From assembly GCF_000350225.1 (NCBI RefSeq), contig NW_005179072.1, positions 126,999-190,998 of the forward strand: DNA of 64,000 bases, written 5' to 3'. Under the pieces are notes generated by a model that saw only the letters and a list, made by a program, of their open reading frames with translations, made no database searches and was not told the DNA's origin. Position 1 is the stretch's first letter. The number at the start of each line of letters is the position of its first letter. Positions 39,155 to 49,448 of this stretch are shown here, piece after piece. This DNA comes from Chondrus crispus. Lineage: Eukaryota > Rhodophyta > Florideophyceae > Gigartinales > Gigartinaceae. The translations under genes were made by a program, and so were the position numbers.

Positions 39155-39754
39155 ATGGAGGGTGCCGTTGACAAAGAGAGGCTCGCCAAGCTGCAGCGGA
39201 TGGCTGCGGGCGTCCGCGTCGGTGGAAAGGGCTCGGTCCGGAGAAAGAAGAAGGCCGTGCACAAGGCCGCGCCGACCGACGACAAGCGCCTGCAATCCAC
39301 CCTCAAGCGTCTTCAACTCAGCCAGCTCCCCGGAATCGAGGAGGTCAACATTTTTAAGGACAACGGCTCTGTCATCAACTTCCAAAACCCCAAGGTTCAG
39401 GCCCAGATTTCCGCGAACACCTACGTCATTTCCGGTGCTGCTGTCACCAAGCCGCTCCAGGAGATGCTCCCGAGCATCGTCAACCAGCTTGGCGCCGACA
39501 ACATGCCCCAGATGAAGTCCCTGATGGATCAGCTGGGCGCCGGTATGGGTCCTGCCGCCGCCGCCGCCCAGGCTGCCGCGCAAGCCACCGAAGGGGGTGA
39601 CGACGAAGATATTCCGGATTTGGTCGATAACGCCAACTTTGAGCAGAAGGCCGAGGAAACAGATGAGGCCGCGAAGGAGGAGGGCGACGCAGCTGCCGAT
39701 TCTACCCCTGCGCCCGCAGAGAACGCAACCGGAGCCGACGCCACCAAAGAATAG
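39155..39754 (+). CDS. BTF3: Nascent polypeptide-associated complex subunit beta
   Basis: Single exon, 199 residues. It starts with the ribosome-binding segment of NAC beta (KLQRMAAGVRVGGKGSVRRKKK, residues about 12-33). The NAC domain follows (about 45-115) with LKRLQLSQLPGIEEVNIFKDNGSVINFQNPKVQ and ANTYVISG. The tail is acidic, rich in Ala and Glu. NAC beta pairs with NAC alpha at the ribosome exit tunnel. The Ala-rich stretch at about 130-146 and longer acidic tail make it somewhat longer than the yeast and animal proteins. Confidence 0.95.
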   Translation: MEGAVDKERLAKLQRMAAGVRVGGKGSVRRKKKAVHKAAPTDDKRLQSTLKRLQLSQLPGIEEVNIFKDNGSVINFQNPKVQAQISANTYVISGAAVTKPLQEMLPSIVNQLGADNMPQMKSLMDQLGAGMGPAAAAAQAAAQATEGGDDEDIPDLVDNANFEQKAEETDEAAKEEGDAAADSTPAPAENATGADATKE

Positions 39755-40260
39755 ACGTTGTAAAGATCTCCCTCTATCGCACCAAACGTATCATTGATCC
39801 GCCTGTCTGCTTTTCAGCGTGCGTTTTGCGAAGTAGAGCTTCGGCTACCAGTCCACGCGGTCGCAGATACGTGTACACCATGCAGAAGCATCTTCGCTCT
39901 TCGACGGTGGTATCTCTGCTCCAGTTTCCTCTGTGCACACGGCGACTACATGCTACATCACTTTGAGTAGTTATTTGTATTTCTGTCAAGAGAGGTGCTT
40001 GTGTAGGGGCGGGATATCGAGGCCAGGGTCAGGTCGGATTTATGACGACTGACGAAAATGTTAGATTCTCGTAGGGCGACGAAAACGACTGGATGTACAT
40101 GCCGTCGCCGACTGAAAAATAGACTGAGAAAGGTTAATAACTAAATGCGTCCTACGACATGTCCTTGTGAGCCCGACGCAGGGACATCCTATAACCCCAA
40201 CAAACGTGTCCAATCAAGTCGTCATCACCTAATCCGTACTCGAAAGACAATCTTTGACGG
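39755..40260. other. Intergenic between convergent genes
   Basis: No gene seen. A TAGGGCGAC motif at about 40073 resembles the heptamers of the 14.4-15.4 kb element, a single occurrence. Confidence 0.35.
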
Positions 40261-41352
40261 CTAGGGCACATTGCGATCGGCAACGGGATTGTCAACAATC
40301 GGACTCGGCTGGATAGCCCCACTCTCTGGAGAGGATTGAGGTCCGCTCTTGGACCTGTTCCTGTTGCGCCCTCCTCGATTACGTTGCTTTACTTCTTCTG
40401 GTGGTACTCCGCGGTCAGTAAGAATTGGACAAGAGGCTATCGTGTCAACAATTTCCACCAATGCCGCATACGATGTGCCAATGAACGCATCTGTCGTGGA
40501 TCCTTGCAAGTATTCCAAACAGTGAGCAGTGGAAACGTCAACTGCTTCGGGGTGTGGTACATTGCCGTTTGGGGACGTGAGCATGACGTTGAAGTAGCAC
40601 ACGGGGTCAAGATGCAAACCATTCAACACTAGAGGCGACGTCTTGCCCTCCGGTGTTGCGTAGTAGCTGAGGAGGGCTTCCCGAGAGCCTGGCTGACGCA
40701 GAAAATCCGCAACATGAAATAGATTTAAAGTGCTTGCTATAGCCTTCTTCTTGTCTTGCGCCAATTGGTGTTCATGGCTGAGCTTAAGCTCAGCCATCTC
40801 CTTTAAGAGGGCGTCTCTTTCCTTCGACATTTCCTCCGACTGCTTCCGTAATATTTCGAGCTCGGCTAACTGTTCCGCGCCGCGCTCCGCTTTGCGTGCT
40901 TCATCCGCAGAAGGTTCGCCTTTTCCTGCTGGATTTCCATTGCCATTCGGATGAGCGGTCTCGCTACCGTCTGGCCTTGCCCCTGATTCGGCCTCGGGGA
41001 CTTTTTCGCTTCTTTCTCCTTCCTCACTGCTTTTCTCGGATATGCTCTTTGAAGAACCCTTTCCCTCACGAGCTTTGGCCCTTGCAGCTTTCTTCGCACG
41101 ACGGCTTTGTTTGGTCTCAGGTTGTTGCGGCTCCAGAACGGCGGTTTGCTTCTTCAGGATCTCTTGGAGCTCGACAAGAAGAGCCTCCTTACGACCCAGG
41201 CCACGTACAGATTCGCGTTGTTCGTCATTAAGCTGGTCTCCTCTCTTCTCAGCAGCCTCTTGTGTTCGAGCGCGGTCGATCGCCTTTCGTAGGTTTCGAC
41301 ATTTGTTCGAAACAATGCGAAGCAAAGAGTCCGTCTGATCCTTGCTGCTCAT
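40261..41352 (-). CDS. Coiled-coil RG-rich protein, caprin-like N-terminus
   Basis: The ATG at 41352 gives 363 residues without intron. The N-terminal helix (about 12-70: SNKCRNLRKAIDRART..., LNDEQRESVRGLGRKEALLVELQEIL) resembles the dimerisation region of caprin-type RNA-binding proteins (NLEKRK...LNQDQ...AV.KYQEV). A Lys/Arg-rich then Ser/Glu-rich stretch follows, then a coiled coil (about 165-215), a folded-looking region (FHVADFLRQPGSREALLSYYA), and an RG/RN-rich tail (RNRGGRNRNRSKSG). The arrangement suggests an RNP-granule or mRNA-associated protein. The caprin link is from memory of the family and is weak. Confidence 0.6.
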   Translation of the reverse strand: MSSKDQTDSLLRIVSNKCRNLRKAIDRARTQEAAEKRGDQLNDEQRESVRGLGRKEALLVELQEILKKQTAVLEPQQPETKQSRRAKKAARAKAREGKGSSKSISEKSSEEGERSEKVPEAESGARPDGSETAHPNGNGNPAGKGEPSADEARKAERGAEQLAELEILRKQSEEMSKERDALLKEMAELKLSHEHQLAQDKKKAIASTLNLFHVADFLRQPGSREALLSYYATPEGKTSPLVLNGLHLDPVCYFNVMLTSPNGNVPHPEAVDVSTAHCLEYLQGSTTDAFIGTSYAALVEIVDTIASCPILTDRGVPPEEVKQRNRGGRNRNRSKSGPQSSPESGAIQPSPIVDNPVADRNVP

Positions 41353-43311
41353 GATTGATTGTTTTCTTTGTGAAAGCAAGCAGAAATGTCGTTGCGGACA
41401 ATCTTGCACGGTGGTGATAAAGGAAGCGTGGGTGGCACCCTGTAGTTCGATGCCGAAGCAAAGAGGAAAGCGCCATCCAATGCCACTGCGGTAAAGCGAG
41501 AGGGATGCGAGAGGGATGGGCGCGTCTAGATAGTTGTAGATCCGTAAAAATAACGAAAAAACAGAGAGGAAAACCTGGAAAGCTGCGTGCGCAGGCTTTG
41601 TCATCTTGAACTATCCGCACCAAATTCGTTGATTCCAATTCTCTATGAAAGTATGACACTTCTTTCAGCTATACTGTATATTCTGCAAAATATTGCGAGC
41701 AATAATTTTTGGAGTGCTGCCTTCAAGAGTGTTTTAAACCCCATGTTCTGAACTAGAAAGTAATATACAGCTGCACTTCAGCCTCTCTACAGCAACCTCC
41801 AGCATGTTTCCCTATACTTGGACATAGGCGAAATTTACATTTCCCCAGAGCTGCATGGAAAAAAAAAAGCTTACCGCATTTTTCTCACGCACTCTATGTA
41901 TGTACAAGGCAGCCCGAAGGCATTTCCGTGACTCCCTGCTCAAAGGCAAGAAGGGGAATTGAAATAGTTGAAGAATGCTGTGTATCGTGTGGGGGAGATT
42001 ACTGTTTTACATATTACAAGCCCAACGATATTGAAACGGCTAAATTAAGTGGGTTCGATTCGCTGCCGATCTGTTCATGTTGGGAGGGTTGATATGGGCA
42101 CTGCGTACAGTGTTCCTGGTACTTTTCTGAAGTGCCGCAAATATCCTATTCGGGGTTACATTCTTCAAGCAAAATATTAGATAAAGCTTAATTCTTCAAT
42201 GCATTTAGCCGCATACATCTTATTAGAAGCGGAAGCATCTGATGTGTTCTTAAATCAAAACTAATCTTTTCTATTATACAGTAATTTTCATTCTGGTATC
42301 AAGCCAGTGTCTGGATGACATTTATTATCAAGTTTTTCTTGCGTTCAGGAATTTATTAGGGAAAATTCAGATCTCAGTCTCATTACAGGCAGTTTCACAC
42401 GTTCGGGCCTTCGGTGGTATGCAGGAAAATTCAGATCTCAGTCTCAGTACAAGCGGTTTCACACGTTCGGGCCTTCGATGGTATGCAGCAGGGCGGTTTT
42501 TTACAATCCTGTCCCACAGCCCAAAAAAAAAGCATCTTCAGATGAGCATGAGATTTCCGATCAGATGCGATCACCGGAATTTTAGGCCTGAGCAGTCTTT
42601 TTAAGGCCTTCTATTGGCTGTAGAGAATTTGTAAAGTGGCGTTCCACCAACCAAGGGAAGACAACAAGGATTTCCGAAGGTAAGTCTGGGACAGTACACG
42701 TGGGTAGTAATACGCAGATTGGTCGGGTTTAACCTCACAGATGAAGGGGCCGTCTTGGTACCCGGAAGTCTGCTGATATCGAAAGCGAGGTGCGAGAAAG
42801 CACCTTCTTCCATGGAAAACGTAGCATATGGTAGGGTGGCACAGCGGAGATGCACAGCGGCAATATTTTATGGTGAACAGGTACAGTATATCGTTTGACG
42901 TCCCTTACCCTTGTCGAGGTACTTGTGTACGTTTGGGGCCCCAGATTCTGGATGGATATTCATAGATATACCTTCAATAGCAGATCTCCATGGTGTGACA
43001 TTCGTAAAGATCGAGGGAAGAAGAATCAATAAAAACAGTGATGTCTGAAGCAACAATTATGCTCAAAATATCTCGTGTTAATTATGCGTTTTCATGTACA
43101 AAATGAAACGGATGCTCACTCTTTTGGTGAGAACCATTCGCGTTACAAAGGCTTTACATGGAATGCGATGAAATGCTCATCAAGTACTAGACCTCTTTTG
43201 GTAGGACCTCATCGTTCATGTTCAGACGATATGCCAGCCGCGCCTGGCCCCGCCCGCGACACGCAGCCGTGGGTAGTGTGAGAGAAAGAGGCAGAGGAGA
43301 GACTAGTGTCT
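41353..43311. other. Intergenic, AT-rich, about 2 kb
   Basis: No supported gene. It includes the 64-bp tandem repeat described separately. Confidence 0.4.
42361..42488. repeat. 64-bp tandem duplication
   Basis: Units 42361-42424 and 42425-42488 both start GAAAATTCAGATCTCAGTCT and differ at about six positions. They lie in AT-rich intergenic sequence. Confidence 0.88.
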
Positions 43312-43872
43312 CTAGTGTCTATTTGGACCGTTGTTCTCATATAAGGACACTATTTGACCTATTTTACTCTTGACTTGCGCTTCCTCGACAAGAAAGAAAA
43401 AGATACCCCCACCACCGTATTTGACTTCTGACTTGGGGAAAGAAAGAACATTGTGAGAATTGTCTTGCAAAAAATTAAATAGAAACGTTATAAAGTCAGT
43501 TTGGACGCCATTTGTTTAGCGTATATGCCCTCGGCAATACCATCTTGCAAAACCTTAGAATAGCAGTTATGAATACACAGAAAGACTAAGAATACAATGT
43601 TGTTTCAGTAGTCGGTTGACATTTTATGGAGGCGTTTTGGCTTCGAAGATATCAACACATATCGTTTTGAGGTTGTTCAAAAAGGTTTCTTTTTTAGGCA
43701 TCCTAAAAATGGCTGGAAAAGACGTGCAGATCTCACCAAACTCCACCCTTCCGCAACGCAGAAGTTAACTGCGGTGGCAAGAGCATCTTTTGCCTTCTTA
43801 GTGAGCAAGCACAAGTCGAGAAAAATAAGTTGAAAAGTAGCCTCATATGAGGTCATTTGTCGTCTAGGCACT
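43312..43872. mobile_element. MITE copy 2 (CTAGTGTCTA family), about 560 bp
   Basis: It begins CTAGTGTCTATTTGGACCG followed by a CTCATATAAGGA block, like copy 1. It ends near CCTCATATGAGG...GTCTAGGCACTCTAG. The left third matches copy 1 (CTCGACAAGAAAGAAAAAGATA, AGAACATTGTGAGAATTG); the middle is diverged. It abuts copy 3 directly. Confidence 0.65.
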
Positions 43873-44314
43873 CTAGTGTCTACACTATCCGACCTGGGCT
43901 TGTCCTCCTATGAGAATAGTTTTTTTGCAAAAAATATAAATTAAGTTGAACATTTAAAACGCTACCTTGGACACTATTTCCGTAACGTGCTTTTTTTCTG
44001 CAATAGCATGTCCCAGAACGCCGGGATAAAAGATTTGAATACGAAAGATGAAGAATATAATGCAGATTGAGTACCTAATTCCCTTTTTAAACTGGCGTTT
44101 TTGGTTTCAAAGTTATTCTACGTGCAGTTTTCCAGACACATCTAGAAACAACCAGAAAGAACATGCAATTCTCAAAAATTTCGTTCTGGTCCCAAGGCAG
44201 AAGTCAAGTACGGTAGCGGGGGTATCTTTTTCTTTCTTGTCGAGAAAGTGTGAGGCAAGAAAAAATTATGTCGAAAACTGTCCTCATATGAGAACAATGG
44301 TCTGATAGAACTAG
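43873..44314. mobile_element. MITE copy 3 (CTAGTGTCTA family), 442 bp, inverted
   Basis: It starts CTAGTGTCTACACTATCC and ends GGTCTGATAGAACTAG. Its reverse complement aligns with copy 1 along most of its length, including GGAATTAGGTACTCAATCTGCAT. It stands back to back with copy 2. Confidence 0.8.
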
Positions 44315-44727
44315 AGAAGGTGAGTTGAGCAGAGGATAAAATATTTTCAGCTTTCTCTGGGGTCGGAATGAGTTTTCTGATTAAAAAATTGAATCTCTTC
44401 AAAAGTGGGATCACGTCCCCCTCGTCAAATAAGACCACATGAAAATTTGAGCACGACCCCCGCCGCAACCGCCAAAACCGGCTTCTAAATTCGCGGTCTG
44501 ATTTTCGTTGAGCAACTTCGCGTCCATTTGTTTGTATCTCGCGTTGCCGGCGGTCGTGGACAGGAAAGCAAGCAAATCGACGGAAGGCAACCAGGCAAAC
44601 GAAAACTGCTCGGCGGAAAGGGTGTCACTTTCGCAACAGCATCATCCCCATCGTCTTGGAATCTCAGTGCCATCAACCACAAATCCTACCCTGCTCTCTC
44701 GCTCGCCCCTCAAACCTCACACGTGAC
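44315..44727. other. PRP19 upstream region
   Basis: No gene seen. It contains the promoter and 5' UTR of PRP19. The reading frame is open upstream to 44656, but family alignment places the start at 44728. Confidence 0.35.
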
Positions 44728-46323
44728 ATGGCCGCCCCCCAAAGCTCTTCGGGGATGTTTTGCAGCATCTCAGGCATCGTCCCTGACGTGCCTGTGGTGT
44801 CCGCCAAGAGCGGGCACATCTTCGAGAGGCGTCTCATCGAGCAAGCGTTGGAAGCTTCCGACGGGCGATGCCCTGAAACAGGAGAGCCTCTCTCCACGTC
44901 GGATCTGATCGAGATAAAAAAGTCTGGGACAGTAGTCGAACCTTTAGTGCCGGCGGAGGTGTCGGTGCCCGGAGTACTGAGACATCTACAGAAGGAGTGG
45001 GATACGACGATGCTGGAGTTGCATCAGGTCAAGACGGAGCTTAATGAAACAAGAAAGGAGCTAGCCAACGCGTTGTATAAATATGAAACGGCGGAACGCG
45101 TAATCGCAAAGATGAATCAGGACATGAAAGAAAGTGCTACGGCGCGAGCTTCCGACGAGGTACAAACTGATGAAACGAACGGGGCTAGGGTCGAGGCGGC
45201 GGCAGCAGGCGAGGTGAAGAAGGACGCGACTCAAGACAGCAAGACGAGCGACAGGGTGATGGTCAAGGACAAAGTGGTGACGGGCAGAGACGCGACTGCG
45301 GACGTGTCATCATCGACAAGGACGGAATTTCCAGAGGAACTGCTGAAAAAGGTGAAGGCGCGGTCCGCCGAGCTCCAAAAAAAGCGGAAGGAGCGGAAGG
45401 TACCGGCGTCACACGCTCGGGCAGATACACTGAAATCGCTATCGGAGACTGGGCAAGTGGCAGTAGATGGATCGGAAGCGACGGTGACAAGCTTGGCGCG
45501 GGGGGCGGACGGGTTGATGTACGGCGGGACGAGCAGCGGGAAGCTAATGACTTTGGATACACGAGGAATGGGAGTGGTGGGAAAAGCCGTGGTGGGACAT
45601 ACAGACGGGGGTGTGAAGAGGGTGAGATGGGATGGGGAGAGGGTGGTAAGCTGCGGTGCTGGGTCGGTGAAAATATGGGATGGGCAGACGTGGGAGCAGT
45701 TGGGAGGGTGGGAGGAGACTGGGGAGGTTGTGGATGTGGACGTGCACCCAACGAAAGAGGTGGTTTTTGTGGTTCTGGCAGAGGGGAAATGGGTGTGGCG
45801 GGAGCTCGGCGGGCGGGTTGTCTGTGAGGGACAGGGAGGGGAGGGGTACGGGAGCGGGGTTGTGCATCCGGACGGGATGGTGTTTGCAACTGGGCGGACC
45901 GACGGGGTGGTGGAGATGTGGGACTTGCGGACTATGAAGTGCGTCGCGGAGCTCGGGGAACGGGGGGGGAGGGTGGTGTCGTTGGAGATGAGCGAGAAGG
46001 GGTACTACATGGCGAGCTGCCGGGACGGGCGGGTGTCGCTGTGGGACCTGAGGAAGCAGACGGTATCGGGTGAGGTAGGGATGGAGGGCGTGGTGGGGTT
46101 AGCGCTGGACGGGGTGGGTGAATTTGGGGGTGCAGTGGGGGCGGGCGGCGTGGCGGTGTTCATGGGGAAGAAGAAGACGAAGACGGTGGTCAAAGTGCCG
46201 ATGCACAAGTGGCAGGTGGGGGGCGCAGGGCGGCAGGGGTGTGCGTGGGGTGACGACGCAGGGTGCATTGTTGTAGGTGGCGCGGACGGGACCGTGCGGC
46301 AGTACGGGGCCGGTGTGCAGTGA
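44728..46323 (+). CDS. PRP19: Pre-mRNA-processing factor 19 (U-box E3, NineTeen complex)
   Basis: Single exon, 531 residues from ATG 44728. The U-box (about 10-75) opens with MFCSISGIVPDVPVVS...GHIFERRLIEQAL and includes CPETGEPLSTSDLIEI. The PRP19 linker and tetramerising coiled coil follow (VLRHLQKEWDTTMLELHQVKTEL..., ALYKYETAERVIAKM). After a variable charged region (about 145-235), WD40 repeats fill about 240-531 (KIWDGQTWEQL, VEMWDLRTMK, VSLWDLRKQT). PRP19 is the E3 scaffold of the NTC spliceosome complex. The WD40 part is strikingly G-rich on the coding strand. Upstream residues to 44656 are less family-like and were excluded. Confidence 0.93.
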   Translation: MAAPQSSSGMFCSISGIVPDVPVVSAKSGHIFERRLIEQALEASDGRCPETGEPLSTSDLIEIKKSGTVVEPLVPAEVSVPGVLRHLQKEWDTTMLELHQVKTELNETRKELANALYKYETAERVIAKMNQDMKESATARASDEVQTDETNGARVEAAAAGEVKKDATQDSKTSDRVMVKDKVVTGRDATADVSSSTRTEFPEELLKKVKARSAELQKKRKERKVPASHARADTLKSLSETGQVAVDGSEATVTSLARGADGLMYGGTSSGKLMTLDTRGMGVVGKAVVGHTDGGVKRVRWDGERVVSCGAGSVKIWDGQTWEQLGGWEETGEVVDVDVHPTKEVVFVVLAEGKWVWRELGGRVVCEGQGGEGYGSGVVHPDGMVFATGRTDGVVEMWDLRTMKCVAELGERGGRVVSLEMSEKGYYMASCRDGRVSLWDLRKQTVSGEVGMEGVVGLALDGVGEFGGAVGAGGVAVFMGKKKTKTVVKVPMHKWQVGGAGRQGCAWGDDAGCIVVGGADGTVRQYGAGVQ

Positions 46324-46676
46324 CAGCGTGGACGCCTGGGGACGTGTGCACGTGTGCACGTGGGTGGCTAAGCAGACGGCCGTTGGACTAGGCTATGCCA
46401 ATCGACCGTCGACAGGTGGGACAGACGGTTCTCGAAGCTTCGGAGCTAGTCTATAGTGTTCCGACGGCTGCCGCCCGCGACGCCGCGAAACGGAAACACA
46501 GCCTGCCAGCCGCCCCCCTTCCCCCCCTGTGCCCTCCCTGACTACACATTTGATCTAGCCCCCCTTCCCTTTGCAAGCGCCACCGCCCTTCACTTCCTTC
46601 TTCCCTTCGTACGCCCTCCGCACCTAGTGCATTCCCTCCCCCATTCCCGTTTCCCCCTTCCTAACCTTTTCGCATC
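46324..46676. other. PRP19-DnaJ intergenic spacer
   Basis: 353 bp between two genes on the same strand. It contains a GTGCACGTGTGCACGTG alternating purine-pyrimidine stretch at about 46345 and a pyrimidine-rich run before the DnaJ ATG. Confidence 0.4.
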
Positions 46677-48021
46677 ATGTTCGGTGGCTTTCCCGGTATG
46701 GAGGGCATGGGCATGGGTGGCGGTCGTCGTCGCAAGGTCGACAACAACAAGTATTACGAGGTTTTGGTACGCCAACTTGCCGTCCCCCACTTTATTCTCT
46801 CTCTCATGCCTCTCCTTACATCATGCTAACCTTCGTCCTTTCCTCCATTGCTCGCTTTTCACCTCTCAGGGCGTTGCGAAAGATGCCCAACCGAATGTCA
46901 TCAAGAAGGCTTACCGCAAGCTCGCCATGACGCATCACCCGGACAAGGGCGGCGACGAGGAGATGTTTAAGGAGATCCAAACCGCCTTCGCCGTGCTCGG
47001 CGATGAGGAGAAGAGGCAAGTATACGACGAATACGGCGAGGAGGGTCTTCGCGACGGCGGTGGGCCGTCGGACGCACATGACTTGTTCTCCGCCATGTTT
47101 GGCGGTGGCGCCCACTCTCACCGCGGCCCTAGGAAGGGCGACAACGTCGTCCATTCCCTACGTGTCACCTTGGAAGACCTCTACAAGGGAAAGATGAGCA
47201 AGCTGGCTATCATCCGTAACCGGGTCTGCCAGACTTGCAACGGCATCGGCGCCAGTCGGCCCGAAGGCGTGTCAACGTGTAGTACGTGCCATGGCCGCGG
47301 TATCCAGGTCACGCTGAATCAGATCGGACCTGGGATGGTCCAGCAGGTCCAGAATCATTGCTCTAGATGTAGGGGTCTCGGCGAGATTATCATTGAGAGG
47401 TATCGCTGCGGTTCGTGCGCCGGCGATAAGGTCTCGAAGGAGAGGAAGGTCTTGGAGGTCTATGTGGATAAGGGCATGCAGAACGGCCAGAAGATTACCT
47501 TCAATGGCGAGGCTAACGCTAATCCCGGACTCACGGCGGGAGATGTTGTCGTCGTGCTCAAACAGGAGGATCATCCAGTTTTCACCCGCAAGGACAATAA
47601 TTTGATCATGGATAAGGAGGTTACGCTTACCGATGCGCTCTGTGGATTTGAGTTTCACATCAAGCAGCTGGATGGCCGGCTCTTACATGTCAAGTCTCCG
47701 GCTGGCTCGGTACTCACGCCGGGGCTCGTCAAGAGCATCCCTCAAGAGGGTATGCCGACGTGGAGGAATCCGACGGAGCGCGGCTTCTTGTTTATCAAAT
47801 TTTCAGTTAAGTTCCCGAGCTTTGTTGGCCCCGAGCAAGCGGCCGTTCTCGAAAAAGTTTTGGGTTCTCGCACACCGCTATCGCCGGTTGGAAACGCCGA
47901 GGTGGATGAGGTGCGCATGATAGATTTCTCTAACGAGCACGTGCGTCCTGTTCACGCGAACGGCTCTGCTTACGACGAAGATGAAGATGATCAACCCCGA
48001 GTGCAGTGCGCTCAAGGCTAA
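46677..48021 (+). CDS. Type I DnaJ/Hsp40 co-chaperone (DNAJA/Ydj1-like)
   Basis: Model: exons 46677-46766 and 46870-48021, a 103-bp intron, 413 residues. The J domain is split at YYEVL/GVAKDAQP and contains HHPDKGG (HPD motif). A Gly-rich part follows (MFGGGAHSHRG). The zinc domain has four CxxC motifs: CQTCNGIG, CSTCHGRG, CSRCRGLG and CGSCAGDK. The C-terminal substrate-binding domains are present (LEVYVDKGMQNGQKITFNGEA). The protein ends QCAQG, with Cys four from the end as in CaaX-farnesylated Ydj1-type proteins. It stimulates Hsp70 ATPase in the cytosol. An extra N-terminal Met/Gly-rich stretch (MFGGFPGMEGMGMGGG) precedes the J domain. Confidence 0.93.
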
Positions 48022-48069
48022 TTTTAACCAAAATCTGCTCGCATAGCGATGCCATGTATCGTATCGACG

Positions 48070-48075
48070 AATAAA
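48070..48075 (+). terminator. Poly(A) signal of the DnaJ gene
   Basis: AATAAA lies about 49 bp after the DnaJ stop codon. Confidence 0.5.
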
Positions 48076-48353
48076 TATGCACTATGCATTGGACACGCCC
48101 TTAGTCTAGGTCACAGCAGAAGTACTTCTTGGCAGAAAGCTAATACACAAACGTCCGATTGCGGGGACGCTAGGAAAGAATGGTCGAGTAGGTGATATCT
48201 TGTTCACAGAAGTTCTTCATCCAACCATCGACACGGGTTCACATATTAAAATTTGTACCTGTAACTAACCTACGTTGAGCTCCCTGTCGATTTTTTCGAA
48301 GCTAGCATATGGTTAATATACGACCCAGACCTCCCTTCCAACACCTGCCCACA
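48076..48353. other. Intergenic between convergent genes
   Basis: AT-rich 3' region; nothing else is seen. Confidence 0.35.
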
Positions 48354-49046
48354 CTACGCCTCGGTTTCCTTGCTGGCATCGTTATCCCTCTTTACGAAAT
48401 AGGCCGCTGCCGCAGCGCACGCCGCATCAACAGCCGCACTCCCCAGCGCCCCGGAATCGTTGTCAACGACACCTGAGAAGGCATACAGAATGGCAGCAAT
48501 GCTGAAAACGCCCGCGACAGCCGTCATCAACTTGCCCCTGACCGACGTATTGCTCCGCCTCTTGCTCTTCTCATACTTATCCGCGAGCTCCGAAACGCGT
48601 CCGAGCTCCGCTTCAATGACGTGCCTCTCCTCGAAGATGGTGTCCAGCAGCTCCTTACGCCGGTCTTCATACTTGGCGAGCAGCGCCTCCGTCTCCTCGG
48701 CGATGGCCGAGTCGGCAAAAGCTCGCGTCGCCTTCGACACACCTTGCAGGTCGGTGCGCACGCTGTCGGCGATCTCCTCCAGCGACGACGCGCCCGTCGA
48801 GACAGCGTCGTCGAACAGCCTGTCTTCGGGGGGCAGCGGTGCCCCCGGGTCCGGCGCCGGGAGTCCGTTCTCGGAGGCGTGGCCGTCGTCCCCGGGCCGC
48901 GGTGCCTCGGCGCACAGCAGGGGCGCCGCGCGACGGCGCCGCGCCGCCACCGCTGGGCGGCGGACACCCGTATACGGGCGGGATGGGGCGGGACGTGGTA
49001 GAGCGAATCGCCCCGCTGGTGGCAGGAAGCACGGTGGCGGGGACAT
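48354..49046 (-). CDS. Plastid-type coiled-coil membrane protein, function unknown
   Basis: Single exon, 230 residues. Residues 1-45 are rich in Pro, Arg, Ala and Ser with few acids (MSPPPCFLPPAGRFALPRP...), like a plastid transit peptide. A helical, charged middle (about 85-165, LEEIADSVRTDLQGVSKATR..., ELLDTIFEERHVIEAELGRVSEL) probably forms a coiled coil. A hydrophobic segment (about 170-192, LMTAVAGVFSIAAILYAFSG) and an Ala-rich one (about 203-218) are likely membrane spans. I do not recognise a family. Confidence 0.6.
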   Translation of the reverse strand: MSPPPCFLPPAGRFALPRPAPSRPYTGVRRPAVAARRRRAAPLLCAEAPRPGDDGHASENGLPAPDPGAPLPPEDRLFDDAVSTGASSLEEIADSVRTDLQGVSKATRAFADSAIAEETEALLAKYEDRRKELLDTIFEERHVIEAELGRVSELADKYEKSKRRSNTSVRGKLMTAVAGVFSIAAILYAFSGVVDNDSGALGSAAVDAACAAAAAYFVKRDNDASKETEA

Positions 49047-49448
49047 TGGTGCAGTTGGACGGGAAATTGGAAGGGTGCTCGTTTAGAGAAGCATGGCGGG
49101 GATAATGTTGGGGAGCTCGCGTCGAAGAGCGGTGAGCCAATGGACCTAGAAATATACATATCCACGTGTGCAATGTGTAAGGCGTGGACACTTCCGATTG
49201 GCCTCTGCAAACATAGGGCTCCGAATCAGCCTTTCTATTGGATAATATTTTTCATGTATAGAATTATAATCCAATCATACTTCGCCATCACCATCAACCT
49301 GCCATTATTCCGTCCGAGAACTATATGCGCCTCGGTCCTTTGTTTGCAGGGCGATTTTGCCGACGTCTACGGCGCAACCCGCTCTCTACACCGACGCGAT
49401 CGGTCCCAAATCGCCTTCTACTTCCACTGTCACCGAATTCGCGGAGGG
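49047..49448. other. Divergent promoter region
   Basis: The 402 bp between the minus-strand membrane protein and the plus-strand MPC2-like gene presumably serve both promoters. Confidence 0.35.

Noticed and set aside
45263-45889. 208-residue minus-strand Pro-rich frame
   Set aside because: Antisense of the G-rich PRP19 WD40 region.
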